From the NCBI GenBank assembly GCA_963969395.1, contig OZ017798.1, positions 14,810,173 to 14,874,172 of the forward strand: 64,000 nucleotides of DNA, in the 5' to 3' direction. The position numbers and the translations under genes were made by a program. Positions 13,009-23,952 of this stretch are shown here, one piece after another. The stretch's first letter is position 1. Each line of letters opens with the position of its first letter. The DNA comes from Pseudoscleropodium purum (Eukaryota; Streptophyta; Bryopsida; Hypnales; Brachytheciaceae). The notes beneath the pieces were generated by a model. It was not told the origin of the DNA. It worked only from the letters and a program-made list of their open reading frames with translations, and did no database searches.

Positions 13009-13743
13009 TTGCTTTACATCTAGAGGCCGGGCCAATTTACTATACTAAAGGCCAAGAATCCTCACTTATGATTGGATGAAATGTTGAAATTGGTCCCAAA
13101 TTTTTTATACCTAGAAGTTGGGCCAATTTGGTGCAATAAATTTTTTATTCAAAAAGAACATGATTTGACATGGCTCAAGCTTGTTGAATCTGGTGCACCA
13201 AAAATAGGAGGCCAATTTTTGGTCTAAGAACCAATGTCAAATTTCAATTTAAAATTTTATTATTTTTTAACAAATCAGAACCGTTGGATTTTGGGCAATC
13301 GGCTTCTAGGTATAAAGTGGCCCTGGAAATTTCAACCTTCCTCTCTCTCTCTCTCCCTCCTATTTTTTAAAAATTGACCCGGCTTCTTGACCTCAAGGCC
13401 TCTACGCTTGAGAGAATCAGCCCCTATTCTAATCTCATTATAGTGAGTAGTTGAAGCTGATCTCTGGCTCAAAAGGGGCTGAATTTTTTCTTTTTTTTTC
13501 TTTTTAACAAATGGGAGAACCATTACATTAAAAAAAACCACATTACACAACAGCCCCGCCTGACAGCTGGACAATGAAGAGAAATGAACACAGACTAAAA
13601 AGGAACAAACCGAAACTATCATAAGTGAAAATAAAGGAGGAGGGTTGTTCATGTTCCAAACAACATGATCCCTGTGAGGAACTGAAATTTGGTGCAATTG
13701 GCCTCAAGGAAAATTGGCCTGGGCTCTAGATGTAAAGTGGCCC
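13009..13743 (+). mobile_element. Terminal-inverted-repeat element, family 3, copy 1
   Basis: Left end GCTTTACATCTAGAGGCC followed by GGGCCAATTT; right end AAATTGGCCTGGGCTCTAGA followed by TGTAAAGTGGCC, the inverse of the left. The interior matches 16911-17451 in reverse orientation, for example GCTTGTTGAATCTGGTGCAC, TTGACCCGGCTTCTTGACCT and CAAGGCCTCTACGCTTG. Degenerate copies of the end motif also occur inside, for example near 13118 and 13300, a subterminal-repeat organisation. A short (CT)n run lies at about 13332-13353. No transposase coding region is present. Confidence 0.6.
13490..13680. mobile_element. Nested insertion of about 190-200 bp inside the family 3 element
   Basis: Inferred by alignment to the second family 3 copy. 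That copy runs directly from the block AGCTCCTTTGGAGCTAGGGG into the terminal region, whereas this copy has about 190-200 extra bases between AGGGGCTGAATTT and ACTGAAATTTGGTGCAATT. The extra DNA has a T-rich start, an A-run and a GC-richer end. The flanking CTGAATTT / CTGAAATTT may be an imperfect target duplication. It could also be DNA lost from the other copy. Confidence 0.35.
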
Positions 13744-13883
13744 TCATTCCTTACCTATTGCGCTCAGGCATAGTGGCAGAGCCTCACACGATGACAGATT
13801 GATGCAGACAGAAGTTAGGATAAGTTAACTTTCATTAATGCCACCCAGCAATAAGTTAAGTCATAGCAATTGACAGACCGACG

Positions 13884-14073
13884 GAGCCATGATTGATTGC
13901 GGTAATAAAGAAGTACTACGTAAAATAAAACTATTTTCATGGGAACTTTCAGAGCCACGATTGATTGGTTTAATAAATAAATCAAAAATATTTTTTCTTG
14001 GAACTTTGAGAGCCATTGATTGGTTTATTGAAAAAATAAAATAAAACAGTGTTTTCTTGGAACTTTGAGAGCC
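13884..14073 (+). repeat. Three-unit tandem repeat, 58-68 bp period
   Basis: Units begin at 13884, 13952 and 14010, with a partial fourth at 14069. Each starts GAGCCA followed by a GATTGATTG-like block and ends with GGAACTTT(C/G)A. Spacing is 68, 58 and 59 bp. No function is suggested by the sequence. Confidence 0.6.
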
Positions 14074-14995
14074 ATAGAATGGAGAACTTCAAGCGGAAAA
14101 CGTAGTCCCAGAAGCCCATTGATTCAGTTCTAAATTGCACCCTAGTTTTATAGGGCAGAAGGGTGTTGTTCAACACCCAACTTTTTCCCTACTTTGTGGT
14201 TGGTCAATTGTGTATTTCACTTCCTTTCTGCAAACAAGAGATTTCAGAGTTCAAATATGAATTCAAAATTTTCAAATTTGATCATTTGGTGGTAAATACT
14301 CCCTCAATCTCAAAATAAATTCAAGTTTTCTTAGTAATGCAAGAAGGTGCTCCAATTGAATGGGAATGTATAGATCTTGTAGCTTTTAGTAAATCCCAAT
14401 ACACCTAAAAGGCAAGTAGAACATTTTCAAAAAACACTTCAAAATTCACGCTTTCATTATTTTTTTGCTAGTGGCTATGGTACAATGAATTTCTATCTTC
14501 TTGCTTCCAACTCCATTCACTATTGATGACTTCCCAATTTCTTCGAGGCTAAAATGTGGAAGAACATTGTGAGGAAGATGCAAAAGAATACATTACAATT
14601 AGGTCTTTGAAAACTTGAGATTAAGGGTGATTGACTCCTTCAATTCATGTGCTATAAACCTAGTGATTCAAGTTTTGTCAATCTAATGATTTTTGTGATT
14701 GACTTAAATGTTGAATTTAATTTGACACAAGCAAATTTAGAATATTTGAGATTTATTTCAAGACAAAAGAAGCTTTAATTTTCTATCCAAAAATGATCTT
14801 GTTGTACTTATAGCATTGCAAATTAGTTAGATTTAGCTTTAGATTGCTATATAAGACTAACAAAACAACTCCAAATACTAGTTCTTCCTTCATCTATACA
14901 AGCACCAATCAAAAGACAATTGAAATGATTGAAGGGTCAATCAATATTGTTCATTTTTATTTTTTGCATCTCTTTGAATATTGCCCAATTGAAGA

Positions 14996-15253
14996 CATTA
15001 GAAGAAATTTGAGGGTTGTAAAGTGCCGTTTCAGGTCTATTCCCCCATAGCGAAGAGTATGTCTAGTAGTAAAAAAAATCAATTTTTTTTAAGTTCTTGA
15101 AATGCAAAAAAAAGGTGATTTTTTTTTGGAAAGTAACGTGGCACTTTAGCGACCATGTCGAACTGCACTATTGGCAGTGTTTATAGTGTGTTCACAGCGT
15201 TTTTAGGCCATGATAACTCACAGTCTCTTATTGCCTTCAAAAATCCTCTAATG
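14996..15253. mobile_element. MITE family 1, copy B (258 bp)
   Basis: Left end CATTAGAAGAAATTTGAGGG; right end GCCTTCAAAAATCCTCTAATG. The internal half-sites TAACGTGG (15134-15141) and CCATGTCG (15153-15160) are diverged but keep the 19-bp start-to-start spacing found in the other copies. The internal phrase TTCCCCCATAGCGAAGAG resembles the TTCCCCGCAACGGAGGG of copy E. Confidence 0.6.
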
Positions 15254-15479
15254 AAATCATGAAGCTTTTGGAAGGTGAAATAAAGGTTTACACATAGTAA
15301 ATGTTCATAAAATGACAACTTCACACCCAAAAATTAAATGCACAGTAATGCTCTTTGAAAATGTCCCCAAAGTTTCACTCTTTGATACTCCAAAACTACA
15401 TTTTAAAAAGGGCTTTAAAACTCAAAGCTTTTAGGACACTAAGAGTGCATCAAAACCTACTTTCAGAGTGAAACGGGTC

Positions 15480-16429
15480 TTAACCCCTAAATGCCCAAAC
15501 TATGTTTTTTGGCAACATAGAAATTTTGGGCAGCTTACTATGAATGGAGTTTTTATTTATTTTTCTTTGAAATTTTAACAAGACATATGTTCAAGGAGTA
15601 GCTTTAAGGCCCAACAATTTTTATGACGTTTGACTACACGGTTAAAAAGTTATTGTATAATATGTGTTTTCAGTACTTGCCAGGCAATCTAGACAACAAA
15701 AAAAACTTTAAAAAAAATCACTTTTAAGAAAAATTTAAAATTTAAATTGGTTCTTTAGATTTATATATACTTGGAAAGTATTGAATCATTCTATTTCAAT
15801 CAATCAGTCAAAAGTTATGAGGAGTTTTAGTTTGCAAGAGTTTGTAGGTCATTATTAAATCTCTACACTAAGACAAATTTTAAGGTCCTTTATTTAATTC
15901 AATTTTCAATATTCTTGGAAAAAAAATAAAAACATTAGATTTAGATTGTTTATTACAATATTACAAGCATTGGGATTGGCGATTTTCAATTCCATAAATA
16001 AATTATCAACAATTTAGTATTTCGAATCATTTTTACTTTCTTTGTACTTACTATATTTTTCCTATATGTTGTACAATTCCAAATGATTTGAAATTTTTCA
16101 AGCATATAACCAACTTGACTTGAAGAATGACTGTAAAGAATAACCACCATTTAGGGCATTTTTTTAATACAAATGTGACCTTATGAAGTTTAGCTGCCCG
16201 GATTTTCGTAGGGCCAAAAAAGAATTTTTGTCACTTCAAATGCAATCTTGCAATCTACAGGGTGAAAATTTCTGAAATTTTTTTCACATCTTTTCAAACT
16301 AGCATAGTACAAGATCCTATGGTTACATGTGTTTAAAAATGTTTTTTTTCAAAAATTTGGTACTTGTACTAGAAATGACAGTTTTAGAGCAGTTTTGGTG
16401 AAGCATAGTCAAATTCAATTAGGGGTTAA
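15480..16429. mobile_element. Candidate 950-bp element with TTAACCCCTAA ends
   Basis: An 11-bp perfect inverted repeat, TTAACCCCTAA at 15480-15490 and TTAGGGGTTAA at 16419-16429, bounds about 950 bp of AT-rich non-coding DNA. A second segment with closely similar ends (45921-46789) interrupts a tandem array, which supports mobility. No target duplication was found at this copy and the interior shows only weak resemblance to the other, so the call is tentative. Confidence 0.35.
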
Positions 16430-16910
16430 AAATGTTATTTTTAGCCTCGATTTGAAACATTTTGTCCAACAACAAGATCACTTTGGGACAGAAGGAATAA
16501 TTTTTTTTTCAATTTTGCATTAATAAATTCACAATAAATTCAAATCATCACAATAACTTATGGAAAAAGTTATGATTCACAAGAGACATCTTATTTTTTT
16601 AATTAAAAAATGGTCATTCAGATACAATGGCAAAATGGAGGATACTACAGAATTGAAGCTTTTGTACACGTACAGTACTCGCAGTCAGTCCAGTCCATGC
16701 ACAACTACTGGAAGTAATTATTATTAACATATGCTGAACTGTTTCGTTCCCTGGGATTGTAATCATACTCATCACATGGCTGCAGGCTCTTGCATATTAA
16801 TTGACATCCCATGAATCTGCGATCTTATTAGCTTCAATGCTCTGAGTTGAAGACCATGTTGACTTTGCATCTTCTCATGTTCCAAATTTCGCTAGATTTT
16901 CGGTTTGAGG

Positions 16911-17451
16911 GTCGCTTCACACTTTGAGGTTGGGCTAATTTTCCTTGAGGTCGATTGCACCAAATTTTAGCTCCTTTGGAGCTAGGGGCTGATCTGAACT
17001 ACTCACTATAATAAGATTATAATGGGGGCCAATTCTTCCAAGTGTAAAGGCCTTGAGGCCAAGAAGCCGAGTCAATTTTTAAAAATCTAGAAGGGAAAGA
17101 GGCGAGGGCTGAAATTTTCAGAGCCAGTTTATACTTAAAGGCCAATTGCCCCAAATCCAATGAATCTGATTTGTTGAAAAAAATAATATTAAGAAAAAAG
17201 TTTTTTTAATTGAAATTTAACATTACCCTTAGGCTAAGGACTGGCCTTCCATTTTTGGTGCACCCAATTTAGCAAGCTTGGGCCATGTTAGATGATGCCC
17301 TTTTTGAATAAAAAATTCATTGCACCTAATTGGCCTAGCCTCGAGGTGTAAAGGATTTGGGACTAATTTCAACATTTTGTCCAATTACAAGTAAGGACTC
17401 TTGGCCTTTGGTATAGTAAATTGGCTCAAACTCAAGATGCAAAGCAGCCCT
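16911..17451 (-). mobile_element. Terminal-inverted-repeat element, family 3, copy 2 (reverse orientation)
   Basis: Reverse-complement match to 13009-13743 over most of its length. Left end GCTTCACACTTTGAGGTTGG; right end CTCAAACTCAAGATGCAAAG then CAGCCCT. Shared interior blocks include ACTCACTATAAT, GGCCTTGAGGCCAAGAAGCC, GGTGCACC and GCAAGCTTGGGCCATG. It lacks the ~190-bp insertion present in copy 1. Confidence 0.6.
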
Positions 17452-17754
17452 AAGAAGAAGAGAAAAAAAGTTTGTTAGATTTGAATCCAATTGAATCTAT
17501 GAAAATTTTGTAAGATTAAATTTTGTGATTTTGTGTTCAACAAATGTCATAAAAAAACACCTTGACCTCTCAAAACTATGGTTATGTTGCAAGATGGCAA
17601 GAAACTCAAATTTCCAAGTAAGTTTGATGCCATTTGATTATGACCATATTCGATTATGGAATCCTATCCAAACAACATCGTGCAATTAGCAACACTAGAT
17701 GGGACTTATTTTCCCACACATATAAACGATGAGCGATGCAAGGTTTATCATGTG

Positions 17755-17850
17755 TGACTATGTAGTCTAATGGAAATGCTTTTTGCCTATGAGTTTTGAG
17801 ACCCTGGGTTTGATGCATTCTCTTGAATGCCCCACAAATAGTGGGCACTT
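17755..17850 (+). mobile_element. tRNA-derived SINE-like sequence
   Basis: TAGTCTAATGG (17763-17773) fits the RNA polymerase III box A consensus TRGYNNARNGG. GTTTGATGC (17808-17816) fits box B (GWTCRANNC) with one mismatch. The spacing is as in tRNA genes. The intervening text reads like a tRNA anticodon arm (TTTTTGCCTATGAG), but no clean cloverleaf or CCA-end pairing is evident, so a decayed SINE head or tRNA relic is more likely than a working tRNA. A small inverted repeat GCCCAC / GTGGGC lies nearby, just downstream. Confidence 0.35.
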
Positions 17851-20800
17851 GTGGGCCACTAAATTGACTCAAAACTTAGAATTAAAGAAAATTAGACACT
17901 TTAAATGAAATCACAAGTGAGGAATTAGTAGTTGTACGAATTTAAGCTATAATTATAAACTCATGGCTTTTCTAATAGATAGAAATGGAAATTTTGTAAC
18001 AAAGGTACGAGTTTTAGAAATTGCAATCATGTGAGAATGATGTAGAAAGTTTAGAGAGAAAAAAATAGGAATCTTAAATCAAAAGGATAATAAAAAATTA
18101 AAAAAATTTATTTAAAGTAAGCAAATGGTTAAATGTAGAGAAATTGAAAAATAAAATACTATAGGAAGATAATTGCATGAAAAATGAATTGGAAATTTAA
18201 AATACAAACATAAAACAAATTAGTAGAGTTAAAACAACTATTAGAATATTAACATTGTGAAAGGTGCTCTAAAATAGCAAAAAAATTGTAAATCTAGTAT
18301 GATTTGCAATAAACTAGTGCGATTTTCTACAATTTAATGCAAATTTTAGTAGATTAGTGTAGGGATGAAATTTTAATGGATGAATCCTTAATTAATGGCT
18401 CTTAGTGTAGAAGACTAGGGTTAGAAGCTCTCTTCTTGCTTGTTCTCTTCTTGCTTCTTTTCTTCCATGTGTGTATGTGCTTAGAGGTATGCTTGTGGAA
18501 AATGGTTGGTAGGAGTGAAGAACCCAAAAGGTGTTAGTATAAGATTTAAAATAGGGTGAGTAGGAAAATCTGCCAAGTAGGTTTAACACAATCCCATCCA
18601 TGGCTTGGAGGGAGGTTGGTTGAAATTAGAGCTAGAAAATGAATCTTAGACTAGAGCAACAACTTTGGAGGGCAATATCAAAAAGAACAAAATGAATTTG
18701 AAAACAAAACCAAATGGTTGAATGCGCATATGAATTGGATTTCCAAGAAGCCTAGTTTTGAATCATTTGGAGTAAAGATGAAGATTCGGTAGTCATTTTA
18801 GTGCAAAGAGGGTTGCTACCAACTTGGGCAAGATGGTCAATTTTGGTGGACGAGATCAAGAGGACATTAGTATGAAAGGAGCTAAATATTTGAGAGGTGA
18901 TAGACTAGCAAGTCAACTTTCTAAGAAGCTAAGGTTTGTCCAGATTGCAACAAAGATGATGAGTGAATGGTTGTTTTAGTGCAAAGAGGTTTGTTGCCCC
19001 TAAATCCAAGCAACAACTTTGAGGTTTTGTGATCATTTGGTATTTGATGAATACACTTGTTTAGGATTAGTTGTGTTGCCTTTGAATTTTGCATGGCTAT
19101 CAAAACTTGCATAAGTGTCCCCTTTGTAATGGAAATGGTCCATGTGTTTAAAAAAAACAAAAAAACTTGTATAAGTGGATTAGTCACTAATAGAATTCTA
19201 AGGTGAAGGATTATACTTCGAATCATAATACATTGAAGTTCATGAAATGGAATGTTTTGATTGTATGTGAAATTTGCATGTGAATGGGTATAGTGTAAGG
19301 ATTGTATGTCAACGCTTTTTTAAGGAAGTCTACAACTCAAATCCAATTGTTTGAAGAAAGGAATTAATTTGATTGAGAAAGGAATCATGAAATTGGTATA
19401 CTTGTGATACTTTCTTATGTTTGCTTAGGAGTCTTAGGGCAATGTCTAAAAATAATAAATTGAATTGTTTTTTGGAAATCCATTGCTTGGAATGCTAGAT
19501 AGTAAACATCCCTCCAAACTCTTTTAGGTGTTTTTTTTGCCATTTCAATGAAAACACTCATAGGGGCTAATTCCAAGAAGGTTACATATTTTTCTAGAGG
19601 TGTGCTTTATTTTACAAATCAAACCTAATTAGAATTAAAAAAGTTTTGATTGAAATTTTGATTTTTTTGATTTTTTTAGTGGTCTACCTTGAAATTACAA
19701 AATTATTTATAGAGTAGAGTTATAAACATCCTATAAACAACCTATAATTGTTTTTCTATGTATCCAATGGTATTTAAGTATTTATTATTTAAAAATTGAC
19801 ACATTATCCCTTTGTTGGCATTTATGCAATGATTTTGTTAGAAATTGAACAAATTTGGATGCTTTGGGGAATGGAATTGGGCAAACGGGATGATAGAACT
19901 AGGTAGCTAATGGAAATGGGTTGGTCTACTTTATTATTGCAATTCAATGTCCATGAGAGGGAGTTTCTAAAAATATGCTCTCATTTCTACAATGCCACAT
20001 AAAATGAGGTTGTTATTGCCTTATCTGAGGTGGTAGTGCTAAATCATAGAGAACAAGTTATAAAAAGCAAAAATCTTGTACATTTTTATACTTTTCAATG
20101 TTTCCAATTGAAGATACATTCTTAAAAAAACTATTTTACTTTACGGTTCTTAATTTCATGAAATTTTGAACAATTGAGAATAATTTTGATTTTATACTCT
20201 TCACATTCACTGTTGAAATTCAAAACATGTGTGTATGTAACATTGCTGCTTGGTCTTGTACAACACTTGAAAGTTCAAATGCAAGTTTGTCTTTTTCATG
20301 AATTTACCTACTAAGTTAAACATTCAAATTTCAAACAACAAATGAATACATACATGTTCCAAATACACAATATCTTGTTTTTTCCATCCATCTAAATGTT
20401 TGTAGGCTCTTGTATTAATTCTCTTTCATTTACATTGCATAGATTTTGACAAAGTTTCATTGCAAACATTCTATAATTCAAAGAGTAAAAGTGTGTTTGA
20501 CCTCAAAAAGAAATATTTTGAATTCAAAAAATGACCCTTCAAAAAAAACTTGACTAAATATGTGAAATAAATTTCTTTTTAAATCATGTATAATGAGAAC
20601 TAAACAATTTGAACTTCAAAAAAATCATTCCTACAAAAACTATCATTATGGGATGGAGGGAATAAAAGCCAAGTTTTTATAAAATTCTAATTTAAATATG
20701 TAGTTATAGACTACCAACTCCAAACTATAATAAAACATATATGTTAGAAAATTTTCTAAGCTGTCATAGCAAAAGAAAAACTAGACTTTGGAAGCTTTTG

Positions 20801-22830
20801 TTAAAGAGATTTTTTTCAAGATGTAAAATAAAAAAACATAATTTGCATGTCAAATCAAATTTTAGATCAAAAAAATAAAGTCTAATATACGCCACTAAAG
20901 ATAGTAATACCAAATGTAAACTCATCACCCCATATTAGAAAAAACAACAATGAATGTGAATGTAATATTAACAAAGTTGGAGACAATAAATTGAATGAAA
21001 ATATCCTTTTTCCATTTGCCAAGTTTTGATTTCATTCTTTATAACAATATTGTTGGTCCTTGCTAAAATTGTAGGAATTTATTTGGAAGGAAGATCACTT
21101 GCAATAAAAATTTGTACAAAAAGGAAATTTAATTAGGTAGCTAGAGATTTTTAATCATGTTATCTTATCCAATTTTGTCATATAAGAAATCTTTTAAGTG
21201 TTTGCAATAACCTAAGTTGTCACCATGGAGAATGTATTCAACTTTACACATGATATATCATGGTTGTAAAGTAATGGAGTCTTTAAAGCATCAAATATCT
21301 ATGAATAACGATCTATACTTTTATAGAAATTGTATTCCATCTCACAATTTTCAAATAAACTTCTTTAAATGACAACTAAAAAATGCATTCAATCCACTTT
21401 GAACCATACTTTTGGGACTCAAATTAACTCTTCTTTTTCTATCATCATGTGTTATTTGGTCATACCTTAATTATACTTGCAAATATTCAATTGTTCAAAG
21501 ATATAAATTTAAATAATATTTGGCTATAGGCTCAAGTAGTTATTCTTCTAAGATCACATATTCCAAGCTTCAACTTCTCAAAACTAAAAAAGAAATGTAA
21601 TTTTGACCTACAATGTCTTCTTTACAATCCAACTAAATTAAGTGTGTAACTAATCAATTTTGTAGAGAATTTTCAATCTTTGAAAAGGCTCAAATAATTT
21701 CACTTTCTAGTGTTTAATCTTCAAATGCTATAATTTCAATAGACATTGAAAATTTTGGCTAAAGAGCTTGGTATAGAATTGAAGAATTAATGCTACATTT
21801 GTAATGAGAATTCATCAAATGTCTTCTACTTTTACATTATATTTTTGAGTGATTTTATGCTTTATATGGAGCCAATATTTGTTTATTTAGGTATCAAATA
21901 AAATATTATTGAATTTTGAACTCAACTAGAGGATATCAATTTATAATTTGTAAAATTTTACACACTATGAGTGATTGAATCTTTATCTACTATTGAACAT
22001 GTATATAAACCTTTGAAGCTAATTAAGAGATCTCACTCTACATATAATGAAGTAGTATATCTCAATTATTTATAAATTGGCAATTTAGAAACTAAGTCAA
22101 ATCCTAGTTACAAGAAATGAATCTTCAAAGTATAGAAGTGATAAGTGATGTATTTCCATAACAAAATCCTACTATTTATGAAGTATTTAGTGAGTTTGTG
22201 AAGTACTTAGTGAATTTCATGCAAAGTTTACTACCAATTGTAGGTTCTAAATATAGATTGGTTAAGGATTTGGTTTACAATTATGAATCTTGTATTCACC
22301 TTGTTGAATGTTTGCACTAATTAAATGATACCTCTAATACCATACTTGGCTATTAAGGTCACAAAAAAGAACTTTTCCAAAAATATGCCAAAATTTTAGA
22401 AAATTTATTCTTATCCTTATTTTTTATATTGTAAAAATATAGATTTCAAATTAATATTCCTATTTTAGTATGTGCTGAATTATATTTCTCCACTTTCCTT
22501 AAATATTTAGCATGAAATGAAATGCTCGAATATGGTAGTCTCTAAAATTGTGAATGAGAAGGGACATATTTCAAACCAATTTTTGTTTAGCAATACTTCT
22601 TTGAAAAGCAATTAAACAATTTTATGAGAGAATATTAGGCGATACATTCTTTCATTTCCAATACATGAAATTGTTGATTTGCTGCATAATCTAAGGACAA
22701 CATTGCTCTTTTGGGGATGAATGTACACTCTTTCGGGATGAATGTTTCAAGTTTCATCCATTTATATACTGTAGATGTAATCAACTGCATCATTCCAACG
22801 GAGAGCGTTCTGCACTGCCTCACATTAAAT
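17851..22830. other. AT-rich intergenic DNA
   Basis: About 5 kb with no recognisable gene on either strand. Open frames are short and translate to low-complexity or untypable peptides. It holds one copy of a dispersed repeat at 20340-20590. Confidence 0.45.
20340..20590 (+). repeat. Dispersed repeat shared with 54950-55145
   Basis: Colinear diverged match on the same strand: TTTTTTCCATCCATCTAAAT against TTTTTTCATCCATCTAATGT, then a block with ATTCAAAG, then TTCAAAAAAAA(C/T)TTGACT-like sequence and TGAATAAAT or TGAAATAAAT. Termini were not defined. Confidence 0.35.
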
Positions 22831-23952
22831 GAAACAAAAAAATCCCTGTTTCAAACAACGTGCCCTTGCCCAGGGAAAGAAAGACGTTGCCAGGATGCTG
22901 TACCAACCAGGTTCCCAACATTGATGGTTGAATACGTACGATGCCCGATCACCTGCTGGTCTGGAATCTGCGAACTCTCAGATCTACGAAACCGAGGCAG
23001 GAGCTTCGTCCTTTACGCATCGCCGGTCCCTCCACCTGTATGTTTCGGGGGCACTCCGCTACTGCTGCGGCATCATCTCCGTCGCAAATTTTCGGTACTT
23101 TCCTAGCCCGCGTCTTGCGCATGCTCAACGACACTTCTCACGCTTTTTCGTTTTCCAAATGTAGTTGAAAAATCCGATTTGGCCTAGAATCCAGGTGGCG
23201 AGCGTTGAATTTGTCCAAATGGTCGTGTCCATTGTTAGTACGTTATGTTGTTCTTTTCTGATTGATGAATTGCTATTATGTTTGGAGAAGAGCTAGAGAG
23301 TAGAGACCGACGACTCCGTGTTTACCGAATTTTCCTTGACGCTGGCTTGGCGTAATCTATGATTTTGACGCCAGATTTTTTTCGAGAACGTGAACGTGAG
23401 GTTGTTAGCGTGTTCTAATGGCGCTCTAGATAGGTGAGCTCAGAACGAGTTTTGGAAGTACGAAGGTCGGTAGTGGAAATGTGATACTATCAAAGCTCGG
23501 ATAGGTTCTAGAGGACATTTTTTCAGCTTCTTGATTGAACTAGGTTAGTGTATGTTTCAAGGTTCAGTCGTATGCGTGGTTAGTTTATTAAGGAAGCGAA
23601 GCTGAGAGAGTACGATTTCAGGTTTGAGAGTGCATGATTGGTTTTGTATTTTGACTTGAGGATAGGAGAAGTCTAGTGAGAAAGTTTGTCTGGTTTCTTG
23701 GATGTTCAGAGTTAGCGATTTTTTGTTTGATTTTTTGTTCACATCTCCTTGGCCATGCTTTTAGTGATACCTCGGTTGTTACTTCTAGTTAAGTGCCTTA
23801 CGAGTATTAAATTATGAAACACTGGAGGGCTGAAACGTTCGATTGTAACGCTGTGACATCATTTGTTTTTTGCAGAGAGTATTACAAACGGAACTGGAGA
23901 AACAGAAAAGTTACTGGCAATCTGTGAAGCGGATTTGAGAAATTAGTACAGG
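22831..23952 (+). promoter_or_regulatory. Upstream region and probable 5' UTR of the acyl-CoA synthetase gene
   Basis: The composition switches from AT-rich repeat DNA to a GC-richer, CpG-containing stretch at about 22.85-23.2 kb, as expected for a promoter or transcription start region. A 3' splice-site-like TTTTTGCAG ends at about 23875, and GTGAGC at 23434 is a candidate donor, so an intron in the 5' UTR is possible. Overlapping open frames at 22711-23168 on both strands look like products of the GC-rich composition and are not called as genes. Confidence 0.4.

Noticed and set aside
22711..23168. Several overlapping open frames on both strands upstream of the acyl-CoA synthetase
   Set aside because: They overlap each other, have no recognised similarity, and coincide with a GC-rich promoter-like stretch that naturally lacks stops.
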